Of a DNA stretch of 5,398 nt, positions 1-5,398 are shown in pieces. Below the pieces are notes generated by a model. The model made no database searches. It saw only the letters and a list, made by a program, of their open reading frames with translations, and was not told where the DNA came from. The position numbers and the translations under genes were made by a program. Position 1 is the first letter of the stretch; each line of letters begins with the position of its first letter. Source of the stretch: Pseudarthrobacter sp. Lineage in GTDB: Bacteria; Actinomycetota; Actinomycetes; Actinomycetales; Micrococcaceae. Location of the stretch: the NCBI GenBank assembly GCA_013362385.1, contig JABFWC010000145.1:1-5398 (forward strand), read 5' to 3'.

Positions 1-9
1 GGAAACAAA

Positions 10-40
10 AATCCCCGTTCCGGAAACCGGAACGGGGATT
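10..40 (-). terminator. Rho-independent terminator after tRNA-Asn
   Basis: On the minus strand a perfect 14-bp inverted repeat (arms 40-27 and 23-10) encloses a TTT loop. It is followed at once by a T-rich tract (positions 11-3, five T, one G, three T), the classic intrinsic terminator layout. It starts 5 bases after the last tRNA-Asn base, so it ends the tRNA transcript. No other terminator was found back to the dnaG stop, so it may also end dnaG read-through transcripts. The plus strand has no T-run after the stem, so termination should work in the minus direction only. Confidence 0.93.
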
Positions 41-45
41 GGAAG

Positions 46-118
46 CTCCTCCTGCTGGACTTGAACCAGCAACCCTTCGATTAACAGTCGAATGCTCTGC
101 CAATTGAGCTAAGGAGGA
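46..118 (-). tRNA. tRNA-Asn (anticodon GTT)
   Basis: The minus strand folds into a complete 73-nt cloverleaf. It has a 7-bp acceptor stem (118-112 with 53-47), a 4-bp D stem (GCTC/GAGC), a 5-bp anticodon stem (TTCGA/TCGAA) around loop CTGTTAA, a 5-nt variable region GGGTT, and a 5-bp T stem (GCTGG/CCAGC) with loop TTCAAGT. The anticodon GTT lies at 85-83 and reads AAC/AAU, so the tRNA carries asparagine. The unpaired base at 46 is G, the usual discriminator for tRNA-Asn. The 3' CCA is not encoded (CTT follows) and must be added by CCA-adding enzyme. It lies 73 bases downstream of dnaG on the same strand and just before a strong terminator. Confidence 0.97.
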
Positions 119-132
119 ATGAAGCGGGTATT

Positions 133-138
133 AGCCTA
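133..138 (-). promoter_or_regulatory. Candidate extended -10 box for tRNA-Asn
   Basis: The minus strand reads TGC-TAGGCT, an extended -10 that fits the actinobacterial TANNNT pattern. It ends 14 bases before the mature tRNA 5' end, giving a predicted start near 126 and a leader of about 7 nt, typical for a tRNA gene. I could not find a convincing -35 box 16-19 bases upstream. The extended TG may compensate, or the tRNA may be transcribed from dnaG. This is inference from a short motif. Confidence 0.4.
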
Positions 139-191
139 GCAAACACTTGCTGCGGACACGAAATCGGGGCCGCCGGGGCTGCACCTAACTG

Positions 192-2162
192 CTACGCATC
201 GGCACGCAGCGACCGGCGTTCCATTTCCAGCATCATCAGCTCCCGGTTCAGCCGCTGGTAGGTGTCCGGGTCTGCCGCGGCATCCAGGCGCTGCAGCTGG
301 CCCATCTTGTCCGCCTTGACCCGGGTGATCTGGAGTTCGAACAGGCGGGCGAGGATGTCCCGGCAGTACTTCTGCACCGCTTCCTCGGTGTGGGCGGGCA
401 GCGGCACCACTGCCAGCTCGGATACCAGGGGCCGCAGCGGCTCGGGGACCTCGTGCATGACCTGTTCCACCCAGCGCACCGGATCCACCGTCAGCCCGGC
501 GCCGGTGGCCCGCATGGCGTCGTGGACGGCCTGGAAGGCGGGTGTGGCGAACCGGGCGGCCGCGAAGCGGTCCCAGACCGCGCCCGCCAGCAGGGAGGGC
601 TGCTGCAGCGCCACTTCCAGCGCCTGCCGCTCCATGGATGCCACCGGATCCCGGGGGTCCGGGCGGTGGAAGGACGGCACAGCGCCCGACGACGGGCCGT
701 CAGCTACGCCCGGACCGCCACCGGGGCCGGTGGCAGGGTACGCACCGGCCCGGTTGGAGGCACCGGGGCCGGGTGCACCGGCAGCCTGGGGAGCGGACGC
801 CGCCGGACGGCCCTGGTCGCCGCGCCTGGCGGCATTCTTCACTTCCGCCGTGACCAGGCGGAGCACCTCGTTGGGGTCCGGCATGCCCAGCCAGCCCGTC
901 AGCGCCTGGCAGTAGCCCGTCCGGGTTGAGGCATCACGGATGGCCGCAACCACCGGCACGGAGGCCTTCAAGCCCTGTACGCGGCCTTCGACGGTGTCCA
1001 GGTTGAACTGCTTCAGCGTGGTGCGGATGGCGAATTCGAACAGCGGCCGGCGGGACTGGATCAGGGCGTGGACGGCCTCGTCGCCCCTGCTGAGGCGAAG
1101 GTCGCAGGGATCGGCCCCGGTGGGCTCCACGGCCACGTACGTCTGGGCGGTGAAACGCTGGTCCTCCTCGAAGGCCCGCAGGGCAGCCTTCTGCCCGGCG
1201 GCGTCGCCGTCAAAGGTGAACACCACCTCTCCCCCGGTGCCGTCGTCGGACAAAAGCCGCCGGGCGACCTTGATGTGTTCGGTGCCGAACGCCGTCCCGC
1301 AGGTGGCCACCGCCGTCGTGATTCCTGCCAGATGGCAGGCCATGACGTCCGTATAGCCCTCCACGACCACCAACTGGCGGTCCTTGGCGATGCTGCGCTT
1401 GGCGAGGTCGATGCCGTACAGGACCTGGGACTTCTTGTAGAGCGTGGTTTCCGGGGTGTTGAGGTACTTCGGCCCCTGGTCCTCCTCGAAGAGCTTCCGG
1501 GCGCCGAAGCCGATGGTGTCGCCGGCGATGTCCTTGATGGGCCAGATGAGCCGGCCGCGGAAGCGGTCGTAGATGCCGCGGTTGCCTTCGGAGAACATGC
1601 CCGTGAGCTTCAGCTCGGCGTCCGTGAAGCCGCGGCCGCGCAGGTGCTTAAGCAGCGCGTCCCACCCCTGGGGGGCGTAACCGCAGCCGAAGTGTTCGGC
1701 GGCTGCCCGGTCGAAGCCGCGCCCGTGCAGGAACGTCCGGGCCTCGGACGCGCCGGGGGTGAGCAGCTGGGCGCGGAAGAATTCATCGGCAATCTTGTGG
1801 GCGTCCAGAAGCCGTTGCCGGCGCCCCACTTCCTCGCGCTTGGGCCCGGTTCCGCCGTCCTCGTAGCGGAGCTCGTAGCCGATGCGGGCGGCGAGCTTCT
1901 CCACGGCTTCCTGGAAGGAGCTGTGGTCCTGCTTCTGGACGAAGGCGATGACGTCGCCGTCCTCGCCGCAGCCGAAGCAGTGGTACCTGCCGACCTGCGG
2001 GCGGACGGTAAAGGATGGCGAGCGCTCGTCGTGGAAGGGGCACAGGCCCTTGAACGTTCCCAGCCCGGCACCCTTGAGCGTGACGTAGCCGTCGACTACT
2101 TCCTTGATGTCCGTGCGCTGGCGTACTTCGTCGATATCTTCGCGTTTGATCAGCCCAGCCAC
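192..2162 (-). CDS. dnaG: DNA primase DnaG
   Basis: Replicative primase of 656 aa that makes the RNA primers for Okazaki fragments and for leading-strand initiation, working with the DnaB helicase at the fork. An N-terminal CHC2 zinc-binding domain has ligands C41, H44, C62 and C65. The catalytic core follows, with GFGAR near 218-222 and KYLNTPET near 232-239. The Toprim fold carries the catalytic Glu in VVEGYTD (E268), the metal-binding FDGD (D318, D320) and GADPCD near 349-354. Residues about 450-505 form a low-complexity Ala/Gly/Pro linker (DNA about 648-815). Residues about 506-656 form the C-terminal helicase-interaction domain. Its length is close to actinobacterial DnaG and longer than the E. 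coli protein because of the linker. The start is GTG at 2162, with AGGA 7 bases upstream; the protein begins MAGLIKREDIDEVR, as expected for the family. It follows dgt after 52 bases on the same strand and looks intact. Confidence 0.97.
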   Translation of the reverse strand: MAGLIKREDIDEVRQRTDIKEVVDGYVTLKGAGLGTFKGLCPFHDERSPSFTVRPQVGRYHCFGCGEDGDVIAFVQKQDHSSFQEAVEKLAARIGYELRYEDGGTGPKREEVGRRQRLLDAHKIADEFFRAQLLTPGASEARTFLHGRGFDRAAAEHFGCGYAPQGWDALLKHLRGRGFTDAELKLTGMFSEGNRGIYDRFRGRLIWPIKDIAGDTIGFGARKLFEEDQGPKYLNTPETTLYKKSQVLYGIDLAKRSIAKDRQLVVVEGYTDVMACHLAGITTAVATCGTAFGTEHIKVARRLLSDDGTGGEVVFTFDGDAAGQKAALRAFEEDQRFTAQTYVAVEPTGADPCDLRLSRGDEAVHALIQSRRPLFEFAIRTTLKQFNLDTVEGRVQGLKASVPVVAAIRDASTRTGYCQALTGWLGMPDPNEVLRLVTAEVKNAARRGDQGRPAASAPQAAGAPGPGASNRAGAYPATGPGGGPGVADGPSSGAVPSFHRPDPRDPVASMERQALEVALQQPSLLAGAVWDRFAAARFATPAFQAVHDAMRATGAGLTVDPVRWVEQVMHEVPEPLRPLVSELAVVPLPAHTEEAVQKYCRDILARLFELQITRVKADKMGQLQRLDAAADPDTYQRLNRELMMLEMERRSLRADA

Positions 2163-2177
2163 AGAGTAATCCTAGTC

Positions 2178-2201
2178 CCGCGGTACGACACCCAACCGCG
2201 G
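2178..2201 (-). other. Hairpin in the dgt-dnaG gap
   Basis: A perfect 7-bp inverted repeat, CCGCGGT and ACCGCGG, with a 10-base loop fills about half of the 52-base gap between the dgt stop and the dnaG start. In the minus-strand transcript it ends 15 bases before the dnaG GTG, just ahead of the AGGA ribosome binding site. No T-run follows, so it is not a standard intrinsic terminator. It could be an attenuating or processing structure that sets dnaG expression relative to dgt. The structure is visible; its role is inference, and short GC-rich repeats also arise by chance here. Confidence 0.4.
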
Positions 2202-2214
2202 CAGGTAATGCCGG

Positions 2215-3537
2215 TCACCACAGCGACGGCAGGCTCCCCACCAGTCGCTCGTACATGGCCAGGGCGGACCCGTCGGTCAGCGATGCCACCTGGTCGATGA
2301 CCACGCGCAGGCGGGCAGCGTCGTCGACGGCGGCCCGCCAGTCCGCCGCGAACATCGGTTCCAGGTGCCGGTCGCCCGTGGCGCTCAGGGCGGTGACCAG
2401 GGCGTGCAGCACCTCGCGCTGCCGCTCGTAGATGGGCTGCCGGTGCTCGGTGGTCATCACGAAGGTGGTGGCCAGGCCCTTCATCACCGCGATCTCCATC
2501 ACCGTCTCGTCCGGGACCATGAGCTCGGCGTTGTAGCGGGTGAGCTTCTCCGGCCCGTACACGGCGCGGGTGGTCTCCAGGGCGCTCTGGCAGAACCTGC
2601 CGATCAGCTGGCTGGTCATGTTCTTCAGCGCGGCCATAGCCTTGCGGCTGCCGTCCGCCTCCCGGACCCAGACATCGGTGGCCTCCAGCCGGGCCAGGGC
2701 GGCATCGATGGCGGCGGGGTCGTTGTGCGGCAGGTACCACTGCTTGGCGTAGCCCACCACCCGGGCGCGATGGTCGGGGTTGTCCATCCAGCCGAGCTGG
2801 AAGTGGCCGGCAACGATCGCGTCCTCCACGTCGTGCACCGAGTAGGAAATATCGTCCGCCAGGTCCATCACCTGGGCCTCCAGGCAGGTCCGGCGTTCCG
2901 GAGCCCCTTCGCGGATCCAGTTGAAGATGGGCAGGTCGTCTTCATAGGCGCCGAACTTGCTGGTCCGCTGGCCGTGGATCACCGGCGCTTCCAGAGCTGA
3001 CCAGGGATATTTCGACGCCGCGTCCAGGCTGGCCCGCGTGAGGTTCAGTCCGGCAGGCTGCCCGTCAGCCGTGAGCACCTTGGGCTCGAGCCGGGTGAGC
3101 AGGCGGAGGGTCTGGGCGTTGCCCTCGAAACCGCCGATGGCGTGCGCCACCTCGTTAAGTGCCGATTCGCCGTTGTGCCCGAAGGGCGGGTGCCCCAGGT
3201 CATGGCTGAGGCAGGCGGTGTCCACGACGTCAGGATCGCAGCCCAGCGCCCGGCCCAGTTCGCGCCCCACCTGGGCCACCTCCAGGCTGTGGGTGAGCCG
3301 GGTCCGGACGAAGTCGTCCGTGTCCGGTGCCACCACCTGCGTCTTGGCGCCCAGGCGGCGCAGGGCCGAGGAGTGCAGCACGCGGGCCCGGTCCCGCTCG
3401 AAGTCGGAGCGGTAGGTGCTCTTGGGCGGCTCCTCCACCCAGCGGGCGGAGTCGTGGGCACCGTAGCCGGGAAGCACCGCTGCCGCCGTGCGGGCCTCAG
3501 CCACCGGAGACGTCCAGTTCGGCGGCGGCGATGTCAC
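2215..3537 (-). CDS. dgt: Deoxyguanosinetriphosphate triphosphohydrolase-like protein (Dgt)
   Basis: HD-superfamily dNTP triphosphohydrolase of 440 aa that cleaves dNTPs to deoxynucleosides and triphosphate, helping to control the dNTP pool. The metal site is H83 (RTRLTHSLEVAQ), H112-D113 (in SHDLGHPPFGHNGE) and an Asp in MDLADDISYSVHD (225-229). H121 and E124 match the catalytic His/Glu pair known from E. coli Dgt. RSDFERDRARVLHSSALRRLGAKTQV near 43-68 is the family N-terminal signature. The annotated GTG at 3537 overlaps the end of dusB by 41 bases and has no clear ribosome binding site. A second in-frame GTG at 3504 (residue 12) overlaps dusB by only 8 bases and may be the true start, giving 429 aa; the first 25 or so residues are not conserved-looking. 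Translation is probably coupled to dusB. The adjacency of dgt and dnaG is also found in mycobacteria. True substrate preference (dGTP or other dNTPs) cannot be read from sequence. Confidence 0.95.
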   Translation of the reverse strand: MTSPPPNWTSPVAEARTAAAVLPGYGAHDSARWVEEPPKSTYRSDFERDRARVLHSSALRRLGAKTQVVAPDTDDFVRTRLTHSLEVAQVGRELGRALGCDPDVVDTACLSHDLGHPPFGHNGESALNEVAHAIGGFEGNAQTLRLLTRLEPKVLTADGQPAGLNLTRASLDAASKYPWSALEAPVIHGQRTSKFGAYEDDLPIFNWIREGAPERRTCLEAQVMDLADDISYSVHDVEDAIVAGHFQLGWMDNPDHRARVVGYAKQWYLPHNDPAAIDAALARLEATDVWVREADGSRKAMAALKNMTSQLIGRFCQSALETTRAVYGPEKLTRYNAELMVPDETVMEIAVMKGLATTFVMTTEHRQPIYERQREVLHALVTALSATGDRHLEPMFAADWRAAVDDAARLRVVIDQVASLTDGSALAMYERLVGSLPSLW

Positions 3538-4675
3538 GGGACTGTTCGTCGTTCAACGCCCGCGAATCCAGCCAGTCCTTGGGCAGGGCCGGTTTCTTCG
3601 GGGTGCCGGCACGGCCGCGGGGGCCCTCGGCGTCCACGCCCGGGTACGGCGAGTCCAGGTCCAGTTCTGCGAGGGTATCGCGGAGCACCTCCAGGCTGGT
3701 GACCAGCGCCAGCCGGGTGCGCAACTCCCCGCCCACCACATAGCCCTTAAAGTACCAGGCGATGTGCTTGCGGATTTCCCGCAGCGCCTTGCCCTCGTCG
3801 CCGAAGGTCTCCACCATCAGCTCGGCGTGGCGGTACACGCCCTCGGCCACCTGGCGCAGGTTGGGCCGGTGCCGGACGTCGCTGCCTTCGAAGGCAGCCT
3901 GCAGGTCTCCGAACAGCCAGGGCCGGCCCTGGCAGCCGCGGCCCACCACCACGCCGTCGACGCCGGTCTCCCGGACCATCCGGACGGCGTCCTCGGCGGA
4001 CCAGATGTCGCCGTTGCCGAGCACCGGGATGTCCGGCAGCGCCTCGCGCAGCCGTGCGATCGCGGACCAGTCGGCCTGGCCGGAGTAGAACTGCGCCGCG
4101 GTACGGCCGTGAAGGGCCACGGCGGCGACGCCCGAATCGCGGGCGATGCGGCCGGCGTCGAGGTAGGTCAGGTGGTCGTCGTCGATCCCCTTGCGCATCT
4201 TGATGGTCAGGGGGACGTTGCCCTTGGCAGCTTCCTTGACGGCGGTCTGCACGATCGCGGTGAAGAGGTCAATCTTCCATGGCAGCGCGGACCCGCCGCC
4301 GCGCCGGGTGACCTTGGGGACGGGGCAGCCGAAGTTCAGGTCGATGTGGTCGGCCCGGTCCTCCTCCACCAGCATCCGCACGGCGGAGCCCACAGTGCCG
4401 GGGTCCACGCCGTACAGCTGGACGGACCGTACCTTCTCGTCGTCGTCGTGGGAAATGATCCGGAGCGACTCGGGGGTCCGTTCCACCAGCGCGCGCGAGG
4501 TGACCATCTCCGCCACGTACATGCCGCCGCCGTATTCGCGGCAAAGCCTGCGGAAGGCGGAATTGGTGATGCCGGCCATGGGAGCCAGGATCACCGGCGT
4601 GTCCACGGTGATGGGACCCAGCTTCAGGGGCGGGAGTTCCAGCTTCGGGGCGGGAGGAGTTGCTGCAACAGTCAC
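3497..4675 (-). CDS. dusB: tRNA-dihydrouridine synthase (DusB family)
   Basis: FMN-dependent enzyme of 392 aa that reduces uridine to dihydrouridine in the D-loop of tRNAs using NADPH. The TIM barrel opens with the FMN-binding APMAGITN (31-38). The catalytic Cys is C117 in DLNFGCPVPKV. K159 lies in TIKMRKG, H189 in LHGRTAAQFYSGQADW, and phosphate-binding segments are NGDIWS (221-226) and GRGCQGRPWLF (245-255). The helical tRNA-binding domain spans about 270-340 and is followed by a charged tail to 392. The start is GTG at 4675, with GGACAG just ahead as a weak, very close Shine-Dalgarno-like sequence. It is the first gene of the minus-strand dusB-dgt-dnaG set, and its TGA stop lies inside the start region of dgt. 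Assignment to the Dus family is certain; the exact tRNA position modified and the subclass letter are by family resemblance. Confidence 0.94.
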   Translation of the reverse strand: MTVAATPPAPKLELPPLKLGPITVDTPVILAPMAGITNSAFRRLCREYGGGMYVAEMVTSRALVERTPESLRIISHDDDEKVRSVQLYGVDPGTVGSAVRMLVEEDRADHIDLNFGCPVPKVTRRGGGSALPWKIDLFTAIVQTAVKEAAKGNVPLTIKMRKGIDDDHLTYLDAGRIARDSGVAAVALHGRTAAQFYSGQADWSAIARLREALPDIPVLGNGDIWSAEDAVRMVRETGVDGVVVGRGCQGRPWLFGDLQAAFEGSDVRHRPNLRQVAEGVYRHAELMVETFGDEGKALREIRKHIAWYFKGYVVGGELRTRLALVTSLEVLRDTLAELDLDSPYPGVDAEGPRGRAGTPKKPALPKDWLDSRALNDEQSRDIAAAELDVSGG

Positions 4676-4690
4676 CTGTCCATTGTTGCA
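4664..4690. repeat. Inverted repeat over the dusB start
   Basis: TGCAACA (4664-4670) and TGTTGCA (4684-4690) are perfect 7-bp inverted arms separated by 13 bases. In DNA the arm centres are 20 bp apart, about two helical turns, which would suit a dimeric repressor. In the dusB mRNA the same sequence would be a stem-loop holding the GTG start codon (4675-4673) in its loop. It lies about 65 bp from the -10 box of the divergent globin gene. The repeat is directly visible; function is unknown. Confidence 0.4.
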
Positions 4691-4731
4691 AAGCCGGGCA
4701 AATCGAGGGTTGCGTCGAGTGCCAAAAGACC

Positions 4732-4760
4732 TGTTCCGGGTTTCCGCCCGGTGCTAGCGT
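4732..4760 (+). promoter_or_regulatory. Predicted sigma-70-type promoter of the hmp-like gene
   Basis: An extended -10, TGC-TAGCGT (TAGCGT at 4755-4760), fits the actinobacterial TANNNT pattern and resembles housekeeping promoters of high-GC Actinobacteria. A weak -35 candidate, TGTTCC (4732-4737), sits 17 bases upstream. The predicted start near 4767 gives a leader of about 40 bases. The spacer holds a 5-bp inverted repeat, CCGGG (4736-4740) and CCCGG (4747-4751), a possible operator. Hmp genes are often controlled by NO-sensing Rrf2 proteins such as NsrR, but I could not recognise a canonical NsrR site. Confidence 0.5.
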
Positions 4761-4792
4761 TGCGCGGGACGGACAACCAGGCGGGACGGTCG

Positions 4793-4798
4793 AAGGAG
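4793..4798 (+). promoter_or_regulatory. Ribosome binding site deciding the hmp-like start
   Basis: AAGGAG lies 8 bases before the ATG at 4807, a near-ideal Shine-Dalgarno sequence and the best in the window. It fixes the start at 4807. The same frame stays open upstream to 4660, but the upstream residues are Cys-rich, unlike any globin, and lie across the promoter. Confidence 0.85.
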
Positions 4799-4806
4799 TC
4801 ACAGCC

Positions 4807-5172
4807 ATGCTTTCGGACACCTCATACCCCGTGATCCATGCGACCCTTCCCGTCGTCGGCGAGAACATCCAGGAGATCGCCGGGCGTTTCTACCGGCACA
4901 TGTTCCAGGAGCACCCCGAACTGCTCGACGGCCTGTTCAACCGCGGCAACCAGGCCGACGGCAGGCAGCAACAGGCGCTCGCCGGCTCCATTGCCGCCTT
5001 CGCCGGCTTCCTTGTCAACGACCCTACGCACCTGCCGGACCACCTGCTGTCCCGCGGCCCGGTGCCGTTCATGCAGTCGGTGCGCAGCGCCCTGGTCAGT
5101 ACGGGGGTCCGCGCGAAGGACATCCAGTACGAAGTCTTCGGCCCGGACCTCTGGCTCGCCGACTACCAGTAG
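4807..5172 (+). CDS. hmp: Internally deleted flavohemoglobin (Hmp-like), probably non-functional
   Basis: 121-aa product; intact flavohemoglobins (NO dioxygenases, globin plus FAD and NAD domains) are about 400 aa. Residues 1-83 match the N-terminal globin domain: LPVVGENIQEIAGRFY with the distal B10 Tyr (Y29), CD1 Phe (F44) in LFNRGNQ, and E7 Gln (Q54) in GRQQQALAGSIAAFA. Where the family continues with the F helix (IAxKH, proximal heme His), the sequence jumps after LLSR (R83) to GPVPFMQSVRSAL...DIQYEVFGPDLWLADYQ, the last 38 residues of the NAD-binding domain. By comparison with E. coli Hmp about 280 residues are missing, in frame, with the junction at 5055/5056. The proximal His, the FAD domain and most of the NAD domain are absent, so NO dioxygenase activity is not expected. 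Promoter, ribosome binding site and stop are intact and there is no other lesion, suggesting a recent deletion or an assembly collapse. Classing it as a pseudogene would be equally defensible. Confidence 0.88.
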   Translation: MLSDTSYPVIHATLPVVGENIQEIAGRFYRHMFQEHPELLDGLFNRGNQADGRQQQALAGSIAAFAGFLVNDPTHLPDHLLSRGPVPFMQSVRSALVSTGVRAKDIQYEVFGPDLWLADYQ

Positions 5173-5182
5173 GCCGCTGCCG

Positions 5183-5398
5183 TCAGCCGCGGTCGGCCCG
5201 CCTGCCCCGCCGGGTGGGCGGTTCAGCCGGGCCAGCCGGGGGCTCGACGGCGGCCCGCCGGCTGCGTTCCTCGAGCGCGGCTGCGGCGAGCGCCCCGGTG
5301 TCCGCGATGTCCCCGGAATGGATGTGGCCGTCGTCGTGCTCCGGGCCGGTGGCCGCGCGCGCCGCTGCCGTTGTCCCCGTGGCCTCGATCCTCGTGGC
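5183..5398 (-). CDS. C-terminal part of an unrecognised protein, cut by window edge
   Basis: An open minus-strand frame enters from the right edge and ends at TGA (5185-5183), giving at least 71 residues. It ends 10 bases from the stop of the hmp-like gene, a normal convergent arrangement. By hand count about nine in ten third codon positions are G or C, as in the neighbouring genes. The visible tail is Ala-rich, with an acidic/His patch (PEHDDGHIHSGDIADTG), a charged stretch (LEERSRR), then Pro/Arg-rich residues ending RRGRRADRG. It looks like a disordered C-terminal tail with no recognisable domain, so I assign no function. The opposite plus frame is also open with similar third-position bias but has no start signal, so the strand is a judgement. 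Confidence 0.42.
   Translation of the reverse strand, partial: ATRIEATGTTAAARAATGPEHDDGHIHSGDIADTGALAAAALEERSRRAAVEPPAGPAEPPTRRGRRADRG
5198..5221 (+). terminator. Possible GC-rich hairpin after the hmp-like gene
   Basis: CCGCCTGCCC (5198-5207) and GGGTGGGCGG (5212-5221) can form a 10-bp stem with two G-U pairs and a CGCC loop, starting 25 bases after the TAG stop. No T-run follows, so it could only be a U-tract-poor terminator or an RNA end-stabilising structure. It lies inside the predicted convergent gene, and such GC hairpins are common by chance in this composition. Confidence 0.25.

Noticed and set aside
648..815. Repetitive GC-rich stretch within dnaG as a separate repeat element
   Set aside because: It is in frame and encodes the Ala/Gly/Pro linker between the primase core and the helicase-binding domain; no regular repeat unit was found.
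1068..2300. Long plus-strand open frame of about 410 codons opposite dnaG
   Set aside because: It is antisense to a clearly conserved primase, lacks a ribosome binding site and has a low-complexity product; it arises from the GC bias of dnaG codons.
4660..4806. 49-codon upstream extension of the hmp-like gene
   Set aside because: The extra residues do not resemble a globin, overlap the dusB start and the promoter, and the perfectly placed AAGGAG selects the ATG at 4807.
4676..4806. Canonical NsrR or other NO-sensor operator in the divergent region
   Set aside because: I searched by eye for long AT-rich or AACACG/CGTGTT-type palindromes and found only short inverted repeats, so no named operator is claimed.
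3488..4834. Long plus-strand open frame of about 448 codons opposite dusB
   Set aside because: It is antisense to all the catalytic motifs of dusB and runs through the divergent promoter region; its product is His/Gly/Val-rich with no domain. It is a shadow frame.
4807..5172. Truncated (2/2) or single-domain bacterial hemoglobin as the identity of the 121-aa protein
   Set aside because: The N-terminal part aligns with flavohemoglobin globin domains, but the proximal His helix and later globin helices are absent and the last 38 residues match the reductase C-terminus, so it is not a complete globin of any class.

Overview
The window is a GC-rich chromosomal segment whose protein sequences look actinobacterial, most like Micrococcaceae (Arthrobacter or Pseudarthrobacter). 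This placement is from memory of the families: a dnaG-dgt pairing as in mycobacteria, a DnaG with a long Ala/Gly/Pro linker, GTG starts on all three large genes, and a strong GC bias at third codon positions. No mobile element, CRISPR array or phage gene was seen.

Most of the window (192-4675) is a minus-strand housekeeping cluster, read right to left: dusB (tRNA-dihydrouridine synthase, 4675-3497), dgt (HD-domain dNTP triphosphohydrolase, overlapping the dusB end) and dnaG (replicative primase, 2162-192). Next come tRNA-Asn(GTT) at 118-46 and a strong intrinsic terminator at 40-10. No terminator was found between dnaG and the tRNA, so the terminator at 10-40 probably ends both a tRNA transcript and any dnaG read-through. 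The cluster combines tRNA modification, dNTP pool control and replication priming. Dgt and DnaG are linked through nucleotide supply to the fork; dusB is probably just co-transcribed.

A 131-bp divergent intergenic region (4676-4806) separates dusB from a short plus-strand gene (4807-5172) with a good promoter and ribosome binding site. This gene is the unusual part of the window. Its first 83 residues are the N-terminal part of the globin domain of a flavohemoglobin (Hmp, NO dioxygenase). Its last 38 residues are the extreme C-terminus of the same protein's NAD-binding reductase domain. About 280 residues between them are missing, including the proximal heme histidine, the whole FAD domain and most of the NAD domain, yet the reading frame continues to the normal stop. 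It is best explained as an in-frame internal deletion of hmp, or a sequencing/assembly collapse that looks like one.

The right end (5183-5398) probably holds the C-terminal part of a convergent minus-strand gene that I do not recognise, cut by the window edge. Apart from the hmp deletion I see no evidence for a novel multi-gene system.
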